NCBI GenBank assembly: GCA_017941355.1
Contig: JAGAWN010000127.1
Coordinates: forward strand, 1-43,282
Origin: Ruminiclostridium sp.
Lineage (GTDB): Bacteria > Bacillota > Clostridia > Oscillospirales > Ruminococcaceae
Length of the DNA stretch: 43,282 bases
Reading direction: 5' to 3'
Every line of letters begins with the position of its first letter. The stretch's first letter is position 1. The translations under genes and the position numbers were made by a program. Under the pieces are notes generated by a model, which saw only the letters and a program-made list of their open reading frames with translations, had not been told where the DNA came from and did not search any database. Shown one piece after another: positions 25,344 through 34,654 of this stretch.

Positions 25344-27161
25344 ATGAAAACGTCCATGAAGAAAAGAATGTTGAGACTGGGAATTCTCTGCGCAGGTATC
25401 GGCTCGTTCGCAGTTGCTATATTTGCCGCAATAGCCATGAATATTGTAGCCGCCGGTTTTGCGGAAAAACTCGGCAATACCGTGATCGACAGCGCTGTTT
25501 CATCTTTTAGAGAAGAGGTCACTTATCTTTCCGACGGGCTTCGTGATGCCGAACCGGGCGGTACGAGCGATATTTTTGATGAGCTGTTTCTCCTCGGAGA
25601 ACCGCAGAGCTATGATTACAGCGCGTTTGCGGAAGAATGTCGGCAGCTTTCCGCAGGTTCGGTTTCGTTCGCATACATAGGTTCAGCCGATATAAACCTC
25701 GTTGCCTTTAACAGAGGATCGGATATAATAGTCGGTACACTTGAGGGTACTTACTTCGATTATGCGATCAGTATCATGGGCAGCGCAGATACACACGGAT
25801 ACCTTGTAAATAACAAAAACGGCAAGGTGGTGTTAGCGACAAACAAGAACGAGTGCGGCAGCAGCATCGAGGGAAATTCTCTTTACACAAACATTCTTGC
25901 GGGCGTAAGAAACGGCAAGTCCGTACACGAGGGCGGCTCTTTCTCACAGTATGTCGTATTCGGCGCACCGTTAAGCTCATCCACGGATTACAGCGTTATA
26001 TATGTTTCGGATTCTTCTCTTATCTACCGCGGCGGCAAGATAGCCACGACGGCTATGATAGGCTGGGCGCTTGTGCTGACATTCACCGGCGTTGTGGTAT
26101 CTATCGGCGTAGCGAAGAAGATCACGGCTTCGATAGTTCCCACGGCGGAGTGCCTCGAAAAGTTCTCGCGCGGTGAGATAGACACATCGTTCAAGGCAAA
26201 CGACAGAGGGGACGAGACCGAAGTTCTTTCACAGGCTATGGAAAAGACTATCGGAAACCTCGGCACATACATCAGAGATATCGACTTCATGCTCTCGGAG
26301 ATATCTCAGGGCAATCTGACCGCGCAGAGCAGCTGCGAATACGCGGGCGATTTCAACAATATCAAGCGTTCTCTCGAAAGTATCGCATCTACGCTCAAAT
26401 CGACGATATCCGCTATCCGTGACGCGGGCGAGCAGGTAAGCAGCGGCGTAGGCTCCCTTGCGAGCGGCGCACAGAGCCTTGCGAACAACTCCAGCACAGA
26501 AGCGGGAACGCTTAAAGAGCTTGACGCGCTCGTTAAGAACATAAACGAGAATGTAACCGCAAACGCGGAAATGACTGACCGCATGAGAGGTCTTTCGGAG
26601 CAGACTGTCCAGAACGTCGAAACCGGCAACCGCAATATGCAGAATCTCAGCGAAGCTATCGAGGATATCAGAAAGGCTTCCGAGGAGATCCAGTCCATTG
26701 CGAAGCTCATTGACGACATCGCGTTCCAGACCAACATTCTTGCGCTTAACGCGGCAGTCGAAGCTGCACGCGCGGGTGAAGCGGGCAAGGGCTTTGCCGT
26801 TGTCGCAGATGAAGTCCGCAACCTCGCAAGCAAATCCGCAGAAGCCGCAAAGAACGCGGTACAGGTCATCGGACGCTGTGTGGCGGCAGTGGATCAGGGC
26901 GTTCAGCTCAACCAGTCGGCAAGCCAGTCCCTCGCTCAGGTAAGCGAGTCGGTGCAGGAATTCAGCGTTCTTGTGGGCAAGGTAGCGGATTCCTCAAGTC
27001 AGCAGGCACGGGACATCAGCACGGTCAACAGCGGACTTACCAGCATTACAAGCGTTGTTCAGAGCAATGCCGCAACAGCGGAGCAGTCGGCGGCAAGCTC
27101 GGAAGAACTTGCAAGCCAGGCACAGGTGCTCGAACAGCAGCTTCGTCATTTCAGAGTATAA
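25344..27161 (+). CDS. Methyl-accepting chemotaxis protein 1
   Basis: The ATG at 25344 has GAAAGGA about 10 bases upstream; an upstream in-frame ATG (25290) lies before the -10 box TATAAT at 25307-25312 and is unlikely. The 605-residue receptor has a TM helix (about 11-33), an extracytoplasmic cache-like ligand domain (about 40-225), a second TM (about 230-252), a HAMP region, and a long signalling coiled coil with the CheA/CheW tip (about 455-505; [20 protein letters not shown]). No CheR-tethering pentapeptide is seen. Ligand unknown. The stop abuts the cloverleaf repeat at 27163. Confidence 0.93.
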   Translation: MKTSMKKRMLRLGILCAGIGSFAVAIFAAIAMNIVAAGFAEKLGNTVIDSAVSSFREEVTYLSDGLRDAEPGGTSDIFDELFLLGEPQSYDYSAFAEECRQLSAGSVSFAYIGSADINLVAFNRGSDIIVGTLEGTYFDYAISIMGSADTHGYLVNNKNGKVVLATNKNECGSSIEGNSLYTNILAGVRNGKSVHEGGSFSQYVVFGAPLSSSTDYSVIYVSDSSLIYRGGKIATTAMIGWALVLTFTGVVVSIGVAKKITASIVPTAECLEKFSRGEIDTSFKANDRGDETEVLSQAMEKTIGNLGTYIRDIDFMLSEISQGNLTAQSSCEYAGDFNNIKRSLESIASTLKSTISAIRDAGEQVSSGVGSLASGAQSLANNSSTEAGTLKELDALVKNINENVTANAEMTDRMRGLSEQTVQNVETGNRNMQNLSEAIEDIRKASEEIQSIAKLIDDIAFQTNILALNAAVEAARAGEAGKGFAVVADEVRNLASKSAEAAKNAVQVIGRCVAAVDQGVQLNQSASQSLAQVSESVQEFSVLVGKVADSSSQQARDISTVNSGLTSITSVVQSNAATAEQSAASSEELASQAQVLEQQLRHFRV

Positions 27162-27162
27162 C

Positions 27163-27286
27163 TAATGTCTGCTCATCAAGGAATGTGTCCGTTGTTCCAA
27201 TGCGCCGCAGGTGCATTGGAACAACATCTGAAAGTCTGTTGACTTTCAGACAATAACTGCCAAAAGGCAGTTATTGAGGACACATT
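27163..27286. repeat. Type II cloverleaf repeat plus type I remnant
   Basis: 27182-27286 forms a four-way junction. Closing stem 27182-27190/27278-27286 (9 bp); arm 1 27191-27206/27210-27225 (16 pairs, triloop GCA); arm 2 27227-27236/27241-27250 (10 bp); arm 3 27251-27261/27266-27276 (11 bp, AAAA loop). Only two junction bases are unpaired (27226, 27277). The inverted copy is 43148-43257. 27163-27176 is the last strand of a type I closing stem, whose arms have been lost. It sits directly after the chemoreceptor stop. Confidence 0.85.
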
Positions 27287-27298
27287 AACTATCATGCC

Positions 27299-27322
27299 GC
27301 TCTCCTCGTTTTCGGGGAGAGC
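27299..27322 (+). other. Hairpin upstream of dtd
   Basis: A perfect 10-bp stem (27299-27308/27313-27322, one wobble) with loop TTTT lies 28 bases before the dtd start. There is no T tract, so it may be an RNA-stability or weak terminator structure. Confidence 0.4.
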
Positions 27323-27349
27323 AGCGCTTTGTTCATGGGAGATAATAAT

Positions 27350-27793
27350 ATGAAATTTGTTGTTCAGCGAGTGACTCACGCTTCCGTCACGGTTGACGGA
27401 AAGGTTGTCGGCAGTATCGGAAAGGGCTTCATGGTGCTTGTCGGAGTTGCGGAGGAGGATACGCGGGAGACTGCGGACAAGCTGGTAAAAAAGCTGCTGG
27501 CGCTGCGTATCTTCGACGATGAAAACGGTAAGACCAACCTTGCCCTCGCGGACGTGAACGGGGAACTGCTCATGGTATCGCAGTTCACACTGTTTGCGGA
27601 CTGTAGGCACGGAAACCGTCCGTCTTTCTTCAAAGCGGGCAATCCGCAGCTTGCGAATGAACTGTATGAGTACATCGTTTCGGAGTGCGCAAAGCATTTC
27701 CGTACCGAGAAGGGCGTTTTCGGTGCCGATATGAAAGTTGAACTTCTTAACGACGGCCCGTTCACCGTGATCCTTGACAGTGAACAATTATAA
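27350..27793 (+). CDS. dtd: D-aminoacyl-tRNA deacylase
   Basis: Dtd removes D-amino acids wrongly attached to tRNA. The ATG at 27350 is preferred because the family N-terminus [17 protein letters not shown] begins there and GGGAG lies 8 bases upstream; an in-frame ATG at 27329 adds seven non-conserved residues. The 147-residue protein has both signature motifs: [17 protein letters not shown] and the cross-subunit NDGPFT (Gly-cisPro) near the C-terminus. The SGNH hydrolase gene follows 15 bases later, so they form an operon. Confidence 0.95.
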   Translation: MKFVVQRVTHASVTVDGKVVGSIGKGFMVLVGVAEEDTRETADKLVKKLLALRIFDDENGKTNLALADVNGELLMVSQFTLFADCRHGNRPSFFKAGNPQLANELYEYIVSECAKHFRTEKGVFGADMKVELLNDGPFTVILDSEQL

Positions 27794-27808
27794 TATCCGG
27801 AGGTATAT

Positions 27809-28573
27809 ATGGATTTCAGCAAGATGAATTTTGGAGTTGACGGAGACAGCATAACAGCGGGAGATCAGTGGTCGGCGCACGTTTACCGCAGGCTCGGCTT
27901 TGCTTCCCACCATAATGTCGCAGTCGGGAGCGCGGTATGGTACAAGCGCACGATAACTACCGCGCAGGGAAGCGTCACCACGCAGAGCTACGACGATCCC
28001 GGTTTTGCGGGGATCAGCGGCGGCTGGCTTGAAACGGACGATCTGAACGAGCTTCAGATGCGCGCCAACAACTGCGCGGTGGTTCACGTTCAGCATTTTC
28101 TCGCAGATGTACGAAGCGGCGCGGCACAGAAACCGGACGTGTTCGCTTTCGCAATGGGAACTAACGATGACCTGTCATGTCTCGGTGACCCGGAAAAAGC
28201 GCTGCGGGGAAAGCAGCTTGACGGGAACCCGGATATAGACCTGTTCACCGAGGCGGGAGCCATGCGCTGGTGCATACAGACGATCGGTGAGAATTTCCCG
28301 GACGCGCGGATCTTCGTTCTTACGCCGATACAGGCTGCCGATCCCCGTCACAACGCGAAGATCGAGCGGCAGATATCCGAGGTTTTCACAAAGATCGCCG
28401 GCGGAATGAGCGTACAGCTTATAGACTGCTTCCACGGCTGCGGGATCTGCGAAAAGTATGAGACCGAAAACGGAGAGGGAAGATACCTGCGCGACGGGCT
28501 GCACCCGAAAGAGAACGGACAGGCGCTTGAGGGCGCTTTTGCCGCTGTGGAGATAGGCAGAAGGCTTTATTGA
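27809..28573 (+). CDS. SGNH/GDSL-type hydrolase
   Basis: This 254-residue cytoplasmic protein has the SGNH blocks: VDGDSITAG (10-18, catalytic Ser in GDSI), a Gly in block II, MGTNDD (about 112-117, block III Asn) and DGLHPKENG (block V Asp and His). SGNH enzymes are esterases, lipases or carbohydrate deacetylases; the substrate cannot be inferred. No signal peptide is present. GGAGG precedes the ATG. It is the second gene after dtd and ends at a strong terminator. Confidence 0.88.
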   Translation: MDFSKMNFGVDGDSITAGDQWSAHVYRRLGFASHHNVAVGSAVWYKRTITTAQGSVTTQSYDDPGFAGISGGWLETDDLNELQMRANNCAVVHVQHFLADVRSGAAQKPDVFAFAMGTNDDLSCLGDPEKALRGKQLDGNPDIDLFTEAGAMRWCIQTIGENFPDARIFVLTPIQAADPRHNAKIERQISEVFTKIAGGMSVQLIDCFHGCGICEKYETENGEGRYLRDGLHPKENGQALEGAFAAVEIGRRLY

Positions 28574-28581
28574 CAAACGAT

Positions 28582-28616
28582 CCCCGCAGTTCCGGAAGGA
28601 ACCGCGGGGCTTTTGT
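28582..28616 (+). terminator. Strong intrinsic terminator
   Basis: A 12-bp stem with one mismatch or so (28582-28593/28598-28609) and GGAA loop is followed by CTTTTGTT. It lies between the convergent SGNH hydrolase and spoIVB genes. Confidence 0.88.
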
Positions 28617-28686
28617 TCCTGTTTGATAAGGCTGTGAACATATCGGGCATCGGAACGTTTTTTCGATGTACAAAGCGAAACCGTTC

Positions 28687-29748
28687 TTAACTCTCAGCCT
28701 CGCTGTACGCCGAAAGCATATTCTCCGCGAACACCGCGTATCCCATGCAGGAATCGTTCACAAGCACATGGGTGACCGCGCCCACAAGCCTGCCGTTCTG
28801 TATTATCGGGCTGCCGCTCATGCCCTGGACAATCCCGCCTGTACGGGAGAGCAGAGTCTCGTCGGTTATCCGGACTGTCATATTGCGCACGGGAGAGGTA
28901 CTGCTGCGGTCTATGCTGACGATCTCTATCTCATACTCCTCCGGCATCATACCGCCGGTGGTGGTGCGGATCACGGCTTTTCCCGCCGTTACCTCGTCAC
29001 GGTGCGCGATCTCAACAGGCTCCGAGAGGATCGGGGAAGTCTCGCAATGTCCGAATACGCCGAAGTCGCTGTTGAGCGTCAATGTTCCTATCTCCACACT
29101 GGATATGAACGCTCCGCACAGTTCACCCGGCGAGCCTGCGGATCCCCGGATAACGTCGGTCACGGTAACGGCGGTTATCTCCCCGCTGAGCAGCGGCATA
29201 CGAACGCCGGAAGCCGTGTCGCTCACGCCGTGTCCGAGTCCCGCGAAAACTCCCGAATCCGGGTCATAGTAGGTCATAATGCCGATTCCCGCCACGCTGT
29301 CCTTTGTCCACATTCCCAGCTTGTACTGCCCGTCCGACGCGGATTCGAGGGCATTGGCGGTGAACGTAAGCTCCTCGCTCCCGCGCAGCACATTGATAGT
29401 GCAGACGGGATCCTCCTGCACGGCTTCACTGACGGATATGCTGTCGGTTATGCTGATACCGTTGACGGATTTGATGATATCGCCCTTGCGGATCCCGGCT
29501 GCCTCGGCGGGGGACTGCTGGCTGAGCCTGCCGTTGACTGCGCCGAAATCGGTCACCACAACGCCGTCGGTCAGCATCTTGATACCGAACGGAGTTCCGC
29601 AGGGTATCACCTTTTTTCTGTCCGTGACCTCGGTGTAGCTTGCGGCGGGAAATGCGCGCGAAGCTTCGCCGTATGCCGCCGTACCGATGAAAAGCAGTGA
29701 CGCGAGCAGTGCCGCGGCTATGTTTACAAAAGCGGATATTTTCTTCAT
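28687..29748 (-). CDS. spoIVB: SpoIVB sporulation serine peptidase (S55)
   Basis: SpoIVB is exported from the forespore and cleaves SpoIVFA to trigger pro-sigma-K processing. The 353-residue protein has an N-terminal membrane anchor (about 5-26), a PDZ domain (about 75-130; SPAEAAGIRKGDIIKSVNG), the catalytic His in GLGHG (H173), an Asp in ITDETLL (D296), and the catalytic Ser in GMSGSP (S313). It is shorter than B. subtilis SpoIVB (about 425) mainly before the PDZ. AAGGAG precedes the ATG. No clear sigma-F/G promoter was recognised. Its presence suggests the lineage sporulates or descends from spore formers. Confidence 0.93.
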   Translation of the reverse strand: MKKISAFVNIAAALLASLLFIGTAAYGEASRAFPAASYTEVTDRKKVIPCGTPFGIKMLTDGVVVTDFGAVNGRLSQQSPAEAAGIRKGDIIKSVNGISITDSISVSEAVQEDPVCTINVLRGSEELTFTANALESASDGQYKLGMWTKDSVAGIGIMTYYDPDSGVFAGLGHGVSDTASGVRMPLLSGEITAVTVTDVIRGSAGSPGELCGAFISSVEIGTLTLNSDFGVFGHCETSPILSEPVEIAHRDEVTAGKAVIRTTTGGMMPEEYEIEIVSIDRSSTSPVRNMTVRITDETLLSRTGGIVQGMSGSPIIQNGRLVGAVTHVLVNDSCMGYAVFAENMLSAYSEAES

Positions 29749-29836
29749 TTCATACTTCTCCTTGCGTTTCGTTGCAAGCTTACTATTTGCAGAACGGACG
29801 GATATATCAGTGGAAAGTTTTGCGGAGAAAAAGCAG

Positions 29837-29865
29837 TTGCAATTTTTTTAAAAGTATGTTATAAT
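29837..29865 (+). promoter_or_regulatory. Sigma-A promoter
   Basis: TTGCAA (29837-29842), 17 bases, TATAAT (29860-29865). It drives the two membrane-protein genes and probably uridine phosphorylase. Confidence 0.8.
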
Positions 29866-29951
29866 CATAATTACGGCAGTGAACGGCTGTTCATACCGGA
29901 ATTTCCGAAAAATTGTTCACATATTATCTATATTCTGTACAGGTCACTATT

Positions 29952-30434
29952 ATGAAAGTTTTATCTGTTATTATGAAAATTGTTGAGACCGGGATAGTCT
30001 GTATCTGGGGCGTTGCTGTCGGTATATTCTTTCCCGTGTGCATCATGGCTGCCGGAGCGGAGATCGTTCCTGCGGATATCGCCGCGCGCACCGATATCAT
30101 GGTGGTTTGGCTGGTGACAGCGGGACTGTATATTCTTGCAGCCGCAATGGTGCTGGGAAAGCATTACCGGATCGCAGCGGGACTTGCGGCAGCGGGACTT
30201 GCGGGAGTGCTGACCGTGAACGGAATGTTCGGATCCCTCTACGCGCACATGACCGACAATCAGGGACCGAGAGAGCTGTATCTGCCGCTGATATTCGCAA
30301 CACTGCTTGATATATTCATTCTCGCGGTGGAGGAGCGTAAGAACATAGCGCGGCTGTTTGAAACCAAAAAAGCCGCGAAAGAGGAGATCGCGCCCTCGAT
30401 ACTTGCGGACGATCCCGATGAAAAACACTCGTGA
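29952..30434 (+). CDS. Four-span hypothetical membrane protein
   Basis: The ATG at 29952 with AGG 8 bases before is chosen over an upstream ATG (29913). The 160-residue product has four hydrophobic helices (about 10-35, 45-66, 70-92, 105-125), short loops and a charged, probably cytoplasmic tail rich in Lys, Glu and Asp. I do not recognise a family. The next gene, also a membrane protein, begins 18 bases later, so the products may work together. Confidence 0.7.
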   Translation: MKVLSVIMKIVETGIVCIWGVAVGIFFPVCIMAAGAEIVPADIAARTDIMVVWLVTAGLYILAAAMVLGKHYRIAAGLAAAGLAGVLTVNGMFGSLYAHMTDNQGPRELYLPLIFATLLDIFILAVEERKNIARLFETKKAAKEEIAPSILADDPDEKHS

Positions 30435-30452
30435 GACCGGAGACTGCTGAAA

Positions 30453-30953
30453 ATGGCTGAGGAAAAGAAGAAAATCAAACTTCCGCACTGGTTGCCGCTG
30501 GTGCTGTCGCTGTCAGGAGTTGCGGTGCTTATGGTGCTGTACGTCATATTCATGGGCTGGTGGCTCGGCGGCAGTATGATGACGGAGCAGGAGCAGTTCG
30601 CGCAGTTCACGGAGTATGTGAAAACCGCCGCTGAGGACATCACCGCGCTGTCGGAACTTGACGGCAGCGTTTTTGCAGCCGCGGGTGACGATAAGACCTA
30701 CGCTCTTGCGCCCCGGGGGAATGAACAGGAGCTTCGGGACAGGGTGTTCATAGGCGGAGCGTATGCCGCGGAATCCTATATGAGCGCCGCTTCGGGAAAA
30801 CGCTGTGTGCGTTATGTGTACTCATGGCACGATCTCGAATGTACGGTGATCTATGACAAGGGAAATGCCGCGCTGCATACGGACGGAACGGGGTTTTCGG
30901 CAATAATAGACGACGATATCGCCGCCGCTGTTGTCGGCAGTGAAATACTTTAA
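30453..30953 (+). CDS. Membrane-anchored hypothetical protein
   Basis: This 166-residue protein has a Lys-rich cytoplasmic N-terminus (MAEEKKKIKLPHW), one TM helix (about 14-40) ending in GWWLGG, and an outside domain of about 125 residues. The outside part has one Cys pair region (RCVRYVY and LECTV) that could form a disulfide and a beta-rich look. No family is recognised. It sits between the four-span protein and uridine phosphorylase (11 bases), in one operon. A GGAGA site lies before the ATG. Confidence 0.72.
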   Translation: MAEEKKKIKLPHWLPLVLSLSGVAVLMVLYVIFMGWWLGGSMMTEQEQFAQFTEYVKTAAEDITALSELDGSVFAAAGDDKTYALAPRGNEQELRDRVFIGGAYAAESYMSAASGKRCVRYVYSWHDLECTVIYDKGNAALHTDGTGFSAIIDDDIAAAVVGSEIL

Positions 30954-30964
30954 GGAGGTGCGGC

Positions 30965-31753
30965 ATGGCACTTATACATGACGATTTCAGATTTCACCTG
31001 AATATCCGCTTCGGCGATGTGGGAAAGTATGTTATACTCACCGGAGATCCGGGGAGAGTCCCGGCAATTGCGGCTCTGCTGGACGAGCCGACGCATATCG
31101 CGCAGAACCGGGAATACAACATCTATAACGGCAGTCTGGACGGCGAGCGGGTGACTGTATGCTCGACCGGGATAGGCGGTCCCTCGACTGCTATCGCGGT
31201 GGAGGAGCTGGTAATGAGCGGTTCCGACACCTTTGTGCGCATAGGAACCAGCGGCGGCATGGATATGAAAGTGATCGGCGGCGATCTTGTTGTGGCAAGC
31301 GGGGCTGTGCGCAGCGAGGGAACCAGCCGTGAGTATATCCCGATCGAGTACCCGGCGGTTCCGGATTATGACGTTATGTGCGCTCTGAAAACCGCAGGCG
31401 ACGCGCTTTCCACAAACGAGGACGGCAACCGCTGCCATGTGGGGGTAGTCCACTGCAAGGACAGCTTTTACGGCGAGATAGACCCGAACGGAGTCCCGGT
31501 ATCTTCGACGCTTGCACCGGCATGGGACGCTTATGTCAGCTGCGGCTGTCTGACAAGCGAAATGGAATCCGCGGCTTTGTTTGCAGTCGCGGCGGCGCGT
31601 CATGTACGCGCAGGCTCGGTGTTCACCGCGCTGTGGAACGTGGAACGCACAAAAGCGGGACTGCCCGACAAGGTAGTGGAAAGCAATGAACGCGCGATAC
31701 GCTGTGCGGTTGACGCGATAAGACTGCTGATAGAAAAAGACAGAAATTCATAA
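30965..31753 (+). CDS. udp: Uridine phosphorylase
   Basis: The enzyme splits uridine with phosphate to uracil and ribose-1-phosphate for salvage. The 262-residue NP-I family protein has YVILTGDPGRVPAIA (phosphate loop), CSTGIGGPSTAIAVEEL, RIGTSGGM, and the SEMESAALFAVAA motif with the ribose-binding Glu. The DSFY segment and spacing fit uridine rather than purine phosphorylase, though close relatives accept other nucleosides. AAGGAGG lies 6 bases before the ATG. It follows two membrane-protein genes in the same direction. Confidence 0.9.
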   Translation: MALIHDDFRFHLNIRFGDVGKYVILTGDPGRVPAIAALLDEPTHIAQNREYNIYNGSLDGERVTVCSTGIGGPSTAIAVEELVMSGSDTFVRIGTSGGMDMKVIGGDLVVASGAVRSEGTSREYIPIEYPAVPDYDVMCALKTAGDALSTNEDGNRCHVGVVHCKDSFYGEIDPNGVPVSSTLAPAWDAYVSCGCLTSEMESAALFAVAAARHVRAGSVFTALWNVERTKAGLPDKVVESNERAIRCAVDAIRLLIEKDRNS

Positions 31754-31845
31754 TTTTTCAAAATTGTGAACGCGAATTTTCAGGCTGTTTCCGCACATAC
31801 TGTTACTGCGGCGAACCGCGATAACAATGAACGGAGTGATTATCC

Positions 31846-32013
31846 ATGAGCACTGAGAGAGCCAATAAATGTATAGCGTGTACAGTGACGAACTGTGCGC
31901 ATCACTGCTGTGACAGCAACTATTGCAGTCTTGACAGGATACAGGTAGGCACCCACGAAAGCGATCCCGAAATGGATCAGTGTACAGACTGTCAGTCTTT
32001 CGTAATGCAGTAA
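31846..32013 (+). CDS. DUF1540 Cys-rich small protein
   Basis: The 55-residue product shows the DUF1540 pattern: CIACTVTNCAHHCCDSNYCS (9-28), then RIQVGTHESDP and QCTDCQSF. Nine Cys and two His suggest metal binding. DUF1540 proteins are short, common in Clostridia and Bacilli, and of unknown function. ACGGAGTG lies about 8 bases before the ATG, and a strong terminator follows 8 bases after the stop. The 92 bases after the udp stop hold a short inverted repeat and no clear promoter. Confidence 0.9.
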   Translation: MSTERANKCIACTVTNCAHHCCDSNYCSLDRIQVGTHESDPEMDQCTDCQSFVMQ

Positions 32014-32020
32014 TATATGA

Positions 32021-32085
32021 CCGGTGCGGCAGGCAATGCCCGGGATCTCCTGAAAGGCTCCCGGACTCTGCCGTGCCGGTTTTTG
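32021..32085 (+). terminator. Long intrinsic terminator
   Basis: A 12-bp outer stem with two G-T pairs (32021-32032/32068-32079) encloses an inner CGGGA/TCCCG hairpin and is followed by TTTTT. It ends the DUF1540 transcript. Confidence 0.85.
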
Positions 32086-32181
32086 TAACCGCAGGGAACC
32101 GTTTATTTTGCTTAATGCTGTAATATACTTTGACAGTGTTTGTTTTTTTGGCGGTTTTATACAGAAGGATCGGAAACAATA

Positions 32182-32210
32182 TTGACATTCGTGAAAAATT
32201 CGGATATAAT
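32182..32210 (+). promoter_or_regulatory. Consensus sigma-A promoter of the EAL gene
   Basis: TTGACA (32182-32187) and TATAAT (32205-32210) with a 17-base spacer: a perfect match. It implies strong, constitutive basal transcription of the EAL protein. Confidence 0.92.
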
Positions 32211-32257
32211 AGAGAGTGTGAAAATGTGTCGTCCGCAAGTCGGAACGGGGAACGGAA

Positions 32258-34570
32258 GTGCAGCTGATGAAAACAAATAAAACCAGCAAGTCGCAGATAT
32301 ATTTCGGTGTCAGGTGCGTGCTTATTGCACTCGCCATTCTTGTGATTTCGGCTTCGATAATATACGGGTATGTCGTTGAAGGCGGTATCGCGCCGGTGGA
32401 TCTCGGACTGCGCGGGGCGGCTATCGTCTGTTCATTCGCGGTGCTGTATTTTGAGATCACCACCTACGTCAAGCTGTACAACGAGGGCGTCCGTGAGATA
32501 TACCGCGAAAAGGACTTCGAGCTTGACAAGCTTGACAAGTTCAAGCAGCTTGTGAGCAGAAACGAATTTCTGTACAATTTCCAGCCTATAGTCGATGCGC
32601 GCAACGGTGAGATCTACGCCTACGAGGTGCTGATGCGCACATCGGACGATATCGGTCTGAAACCGCTGGAAGTGCTTAAATACGCAGAGATAAGCCATAT
32701 GCTGGACAACATCGAGAGAAGCACGTTCTTCAACGCGCTGAAATACTACAAGGACAACTACGACAAGTTCTGCGGAAAGAAGATCTTCATCAACAGTATC
32801 CCGAGCGTTATTCTTCCCGATGACGAACTTGCAAAGCTGCAAAGCCTGTATGCGGACATTTCCGAGAACATTGTCGTCGAGATTCTTGAGAACGACGATG
32901 ACGACGATACCACAATCGCCGCGTTTGACAACCTGCGCAATATCCTCAACTGCAATATCGCGGTCGATGACTACGGCAGCGGCTACTCCAACGATATGAA
33001 GGTCCTCAACAACAATCCGAACTTCATCAAGATAGATATGTCGCTGATAACATCTATCGACACCGACTCGAAGAAGCAGCTGCTTGTTTCAAACCTCATA
33101 AAGTTCGGCAAGAAATACAACATCAAGATACTTGCCGAGGGCGTTGAGACAAAGGAAGAACTTGCAAAGGTGATCGAGCTTGGTGTCGATCTCATTCAGG
33201 GCTTCTATACCGCCCGGCCGTCGAAAGATGTCGTACCGTCGATAGACCAGGAGATCAGCGAGTACATAGTTGAGGAGAATGTGCGCCTGTCGAAATATGA
33301 CAACGAGAAGCGCATTTACGAGGCTTCCGAGGGCGAGATCATCAACGTGTTCAATCTTTCGCTTGAAAAGTACGCGGGAGTTTTCGTTCCGCGGGGAACC
33401 GTCCGTTTCATCGGAACCAAAAGCACTATCGTCGATATGGTCATAAAGACTGCCGATGATGTGGAGACCATGCTCATCTTCGAGAACGTGAATATCAAGG
33501 GTGCAGTCGAAACCACGGTGCAGATAGGCGAGAACGCCAAGACCACGGTTGTTCTTGAGGGCGACAATACTTTCAACAAAGAAGGTATCTATGTTCCGCC
33601 GAACTCCGCGGTGATGATAACCGGCGAGGGAAATCTTACGATAAAGAACAACCGCAACGGCGGTGTCGGTATCGGTTCAAGCTTCGAGAAGCCCTACGGC
33701 AGCATAACTGTTGATGTCGGCGGCTGCGTGACCGTTGATTCCTCCGGCGACAAGGTAGTATGTGTGGGCGGCGGAGAAAAGGGAAGAAATTCGCAGATAC
33801 GCGTTCTCGGCGGCAAGCTGAACCTCATGGGCAGAGGAATTTACGCAATCGGTATCGGAAGTGCGTCCGGCGATACGGACGTTGTTATCGAGCGCGGCAC
33901 GGTTATGACGCAGTGCATAGCGAATGAAGCAGTCTCGATAGGAACCATGTACGGCACGGTTAACATCGTGACGGCAGGATATCTCGATCTTACCACCGAC
34001 GGTGAGCGCGTTACCGGAATCGGAGTTCTCAACGGCGGCAGCGGCGAGATCGAGTTCAGAAGCGGTGAAGCGAACTCGGTAATACACGGCGACATCGGAA
34101 CGGCTATCGGCTCGCTGGGCGGCAGAGTGAACGTAAACTGCGTAGGCGGACGCGTTCACGGTCATGCCGAGGGAACGAGAGTGTGCGGTATCGGCGCTCT
34201 CGATGCCGGCGGAACGGTGCATATCTCCGGCGGTGTGGTGACTGTCGGTATCAAGTCGGCTGAGCCTATTTGGATAGGAAGCGCGGAAAAGGATCCGATC
34301 ATAACCGGCGGAAACGTAGTGCTTGAGGACAACGGAACGATAAGAGCGGTGAATTCGGCGGGCGAGGAGCTTGTGCTGTACCGCATGGAAAAGCTTCCCA
34401 CTTACAACGAGAACATCACCACGGTAAACGGCAGCTACACCTATCGCGCGCAGCGTGACGAGCGTTCCGGACAGCTTTGCGTGTATGTTCCCGAGCGTGT
34501 GCGTGAGCGCATAGCACAGCGCATTGCCCTTGAAAATCAGACTGCCGATCCCGGAACCATGAGTCTGTAA
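32258..34570 (+). CDS. EAL-domain c-di-GMP phosphodiesterase fused to predicted beta-helix
   Basis: EAL domains hydrolyse c-di-GMP to pGpG. The 770-residue protein has two TM helices (about 16-38, 50-68), a short coiled linker and an EAL domain (about 100-330) whose catalytic set is complete: EVLMR (123-127, EAL variant), N179, E208, E211, D237-D238 (VDDYGSGYS), K258, E294, E297 and Q314. Residues about 375-690 are repeating Gly/Val/Asn-rich beta units (GIGS, GGxVxI) typical of right-handed beta-helix or carbohydrate-binding repeats. By topology this part is cytoplasmic, which is odd. The GTG at 32258 and the ATG at 32267 (GGAAG 8 bases before) are both possible starts. Confidence 0.9.
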   Translation: MQLMKTNKTSKSQIYFGVRCVLIALAILVISASIIYGYVVEGGIAPVDLGLRGAAIVCSFAVLYFEITTYVKLYNEGVREIYREKDFELDKLDKFKQLVSRNEFLYNFQPIVDARNGEIYAYEVLMRTSDDIGLKPLEVLKYAEISHMLDNIERSTFFNALKYYKDNYDKFCGKKIFINSIPSVILPDDELAKLQSLYADISENIVVEILENDDDDDTTIAAFDNLRNILNCNIAVDDYGSGYSNDMKVLNNNPNFIKIDMSLITSIDTDSKKQLLVSNLIKFGKKYNIKILAEGVETKEELAKVIELGVDLIQGFYTARPSKDVVPSIDQEISEYIVEENVRLSKYDNEKRIYEASEGEIINVFNLSLEKYAGVFVPRGTVRFIGTKSTIVDMVIKTADDVETMLIFENVNIKGAVETTVQIGENAKTTVVLEGDNTFNKEGIYVPPNSAVMITGEGNLTIKNNRNGGVGIGSSFEKPYGSITVDVGGCVTVDSSGDKVVCVGGGEKGRNSQIRVLGGKLNLMGRGIYAIGIGSASGDTDVVIERGTVMTQCIANEAVSIGTMYGTVNIVTAGYLDLTTDGERVTGIGVLNGGSGEIEFRSGEANSVIHGDIGTAIGSLGGRVNVNCVGGRVHGHAEGTRVCGIGALDAGGTVHISGGVVTVGIKSAEPIWIGSAEKDPIITGGNVVLEDNGTIRAVNSAGEELVLYRMEKLPTYNENITTVNGSYTYRAQRDERSGQLCVYVPERVRERIAQRIALENQTADPGTMSL

Positions 34571-34611
34571 AGATATGTAATTGAAAGCTGTGACCCATTC
34601 AAAACAACAGC

Positions 34612-34645
34612 AGCCCCGGTAACTTATCTTACCGGGGCTTTCTTT
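34612..34645 (+). terminator. Intrinsic terminator of the EAL gene
   Basis: A perfect 11-bp stem (34612-34622/34629-34639) with a 6-base loop is followed by TTCTTTG. Confidence 0.85.
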
Positions 34646-34654
34646 GTCTTACGC

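Noticed and set aside
28666..29700. Plus-strand 344-codon open frame opposite spoIVB.
   Set aside because: Antisense shadow of a clear SpoIVB peptidase; composition is not protein-like.
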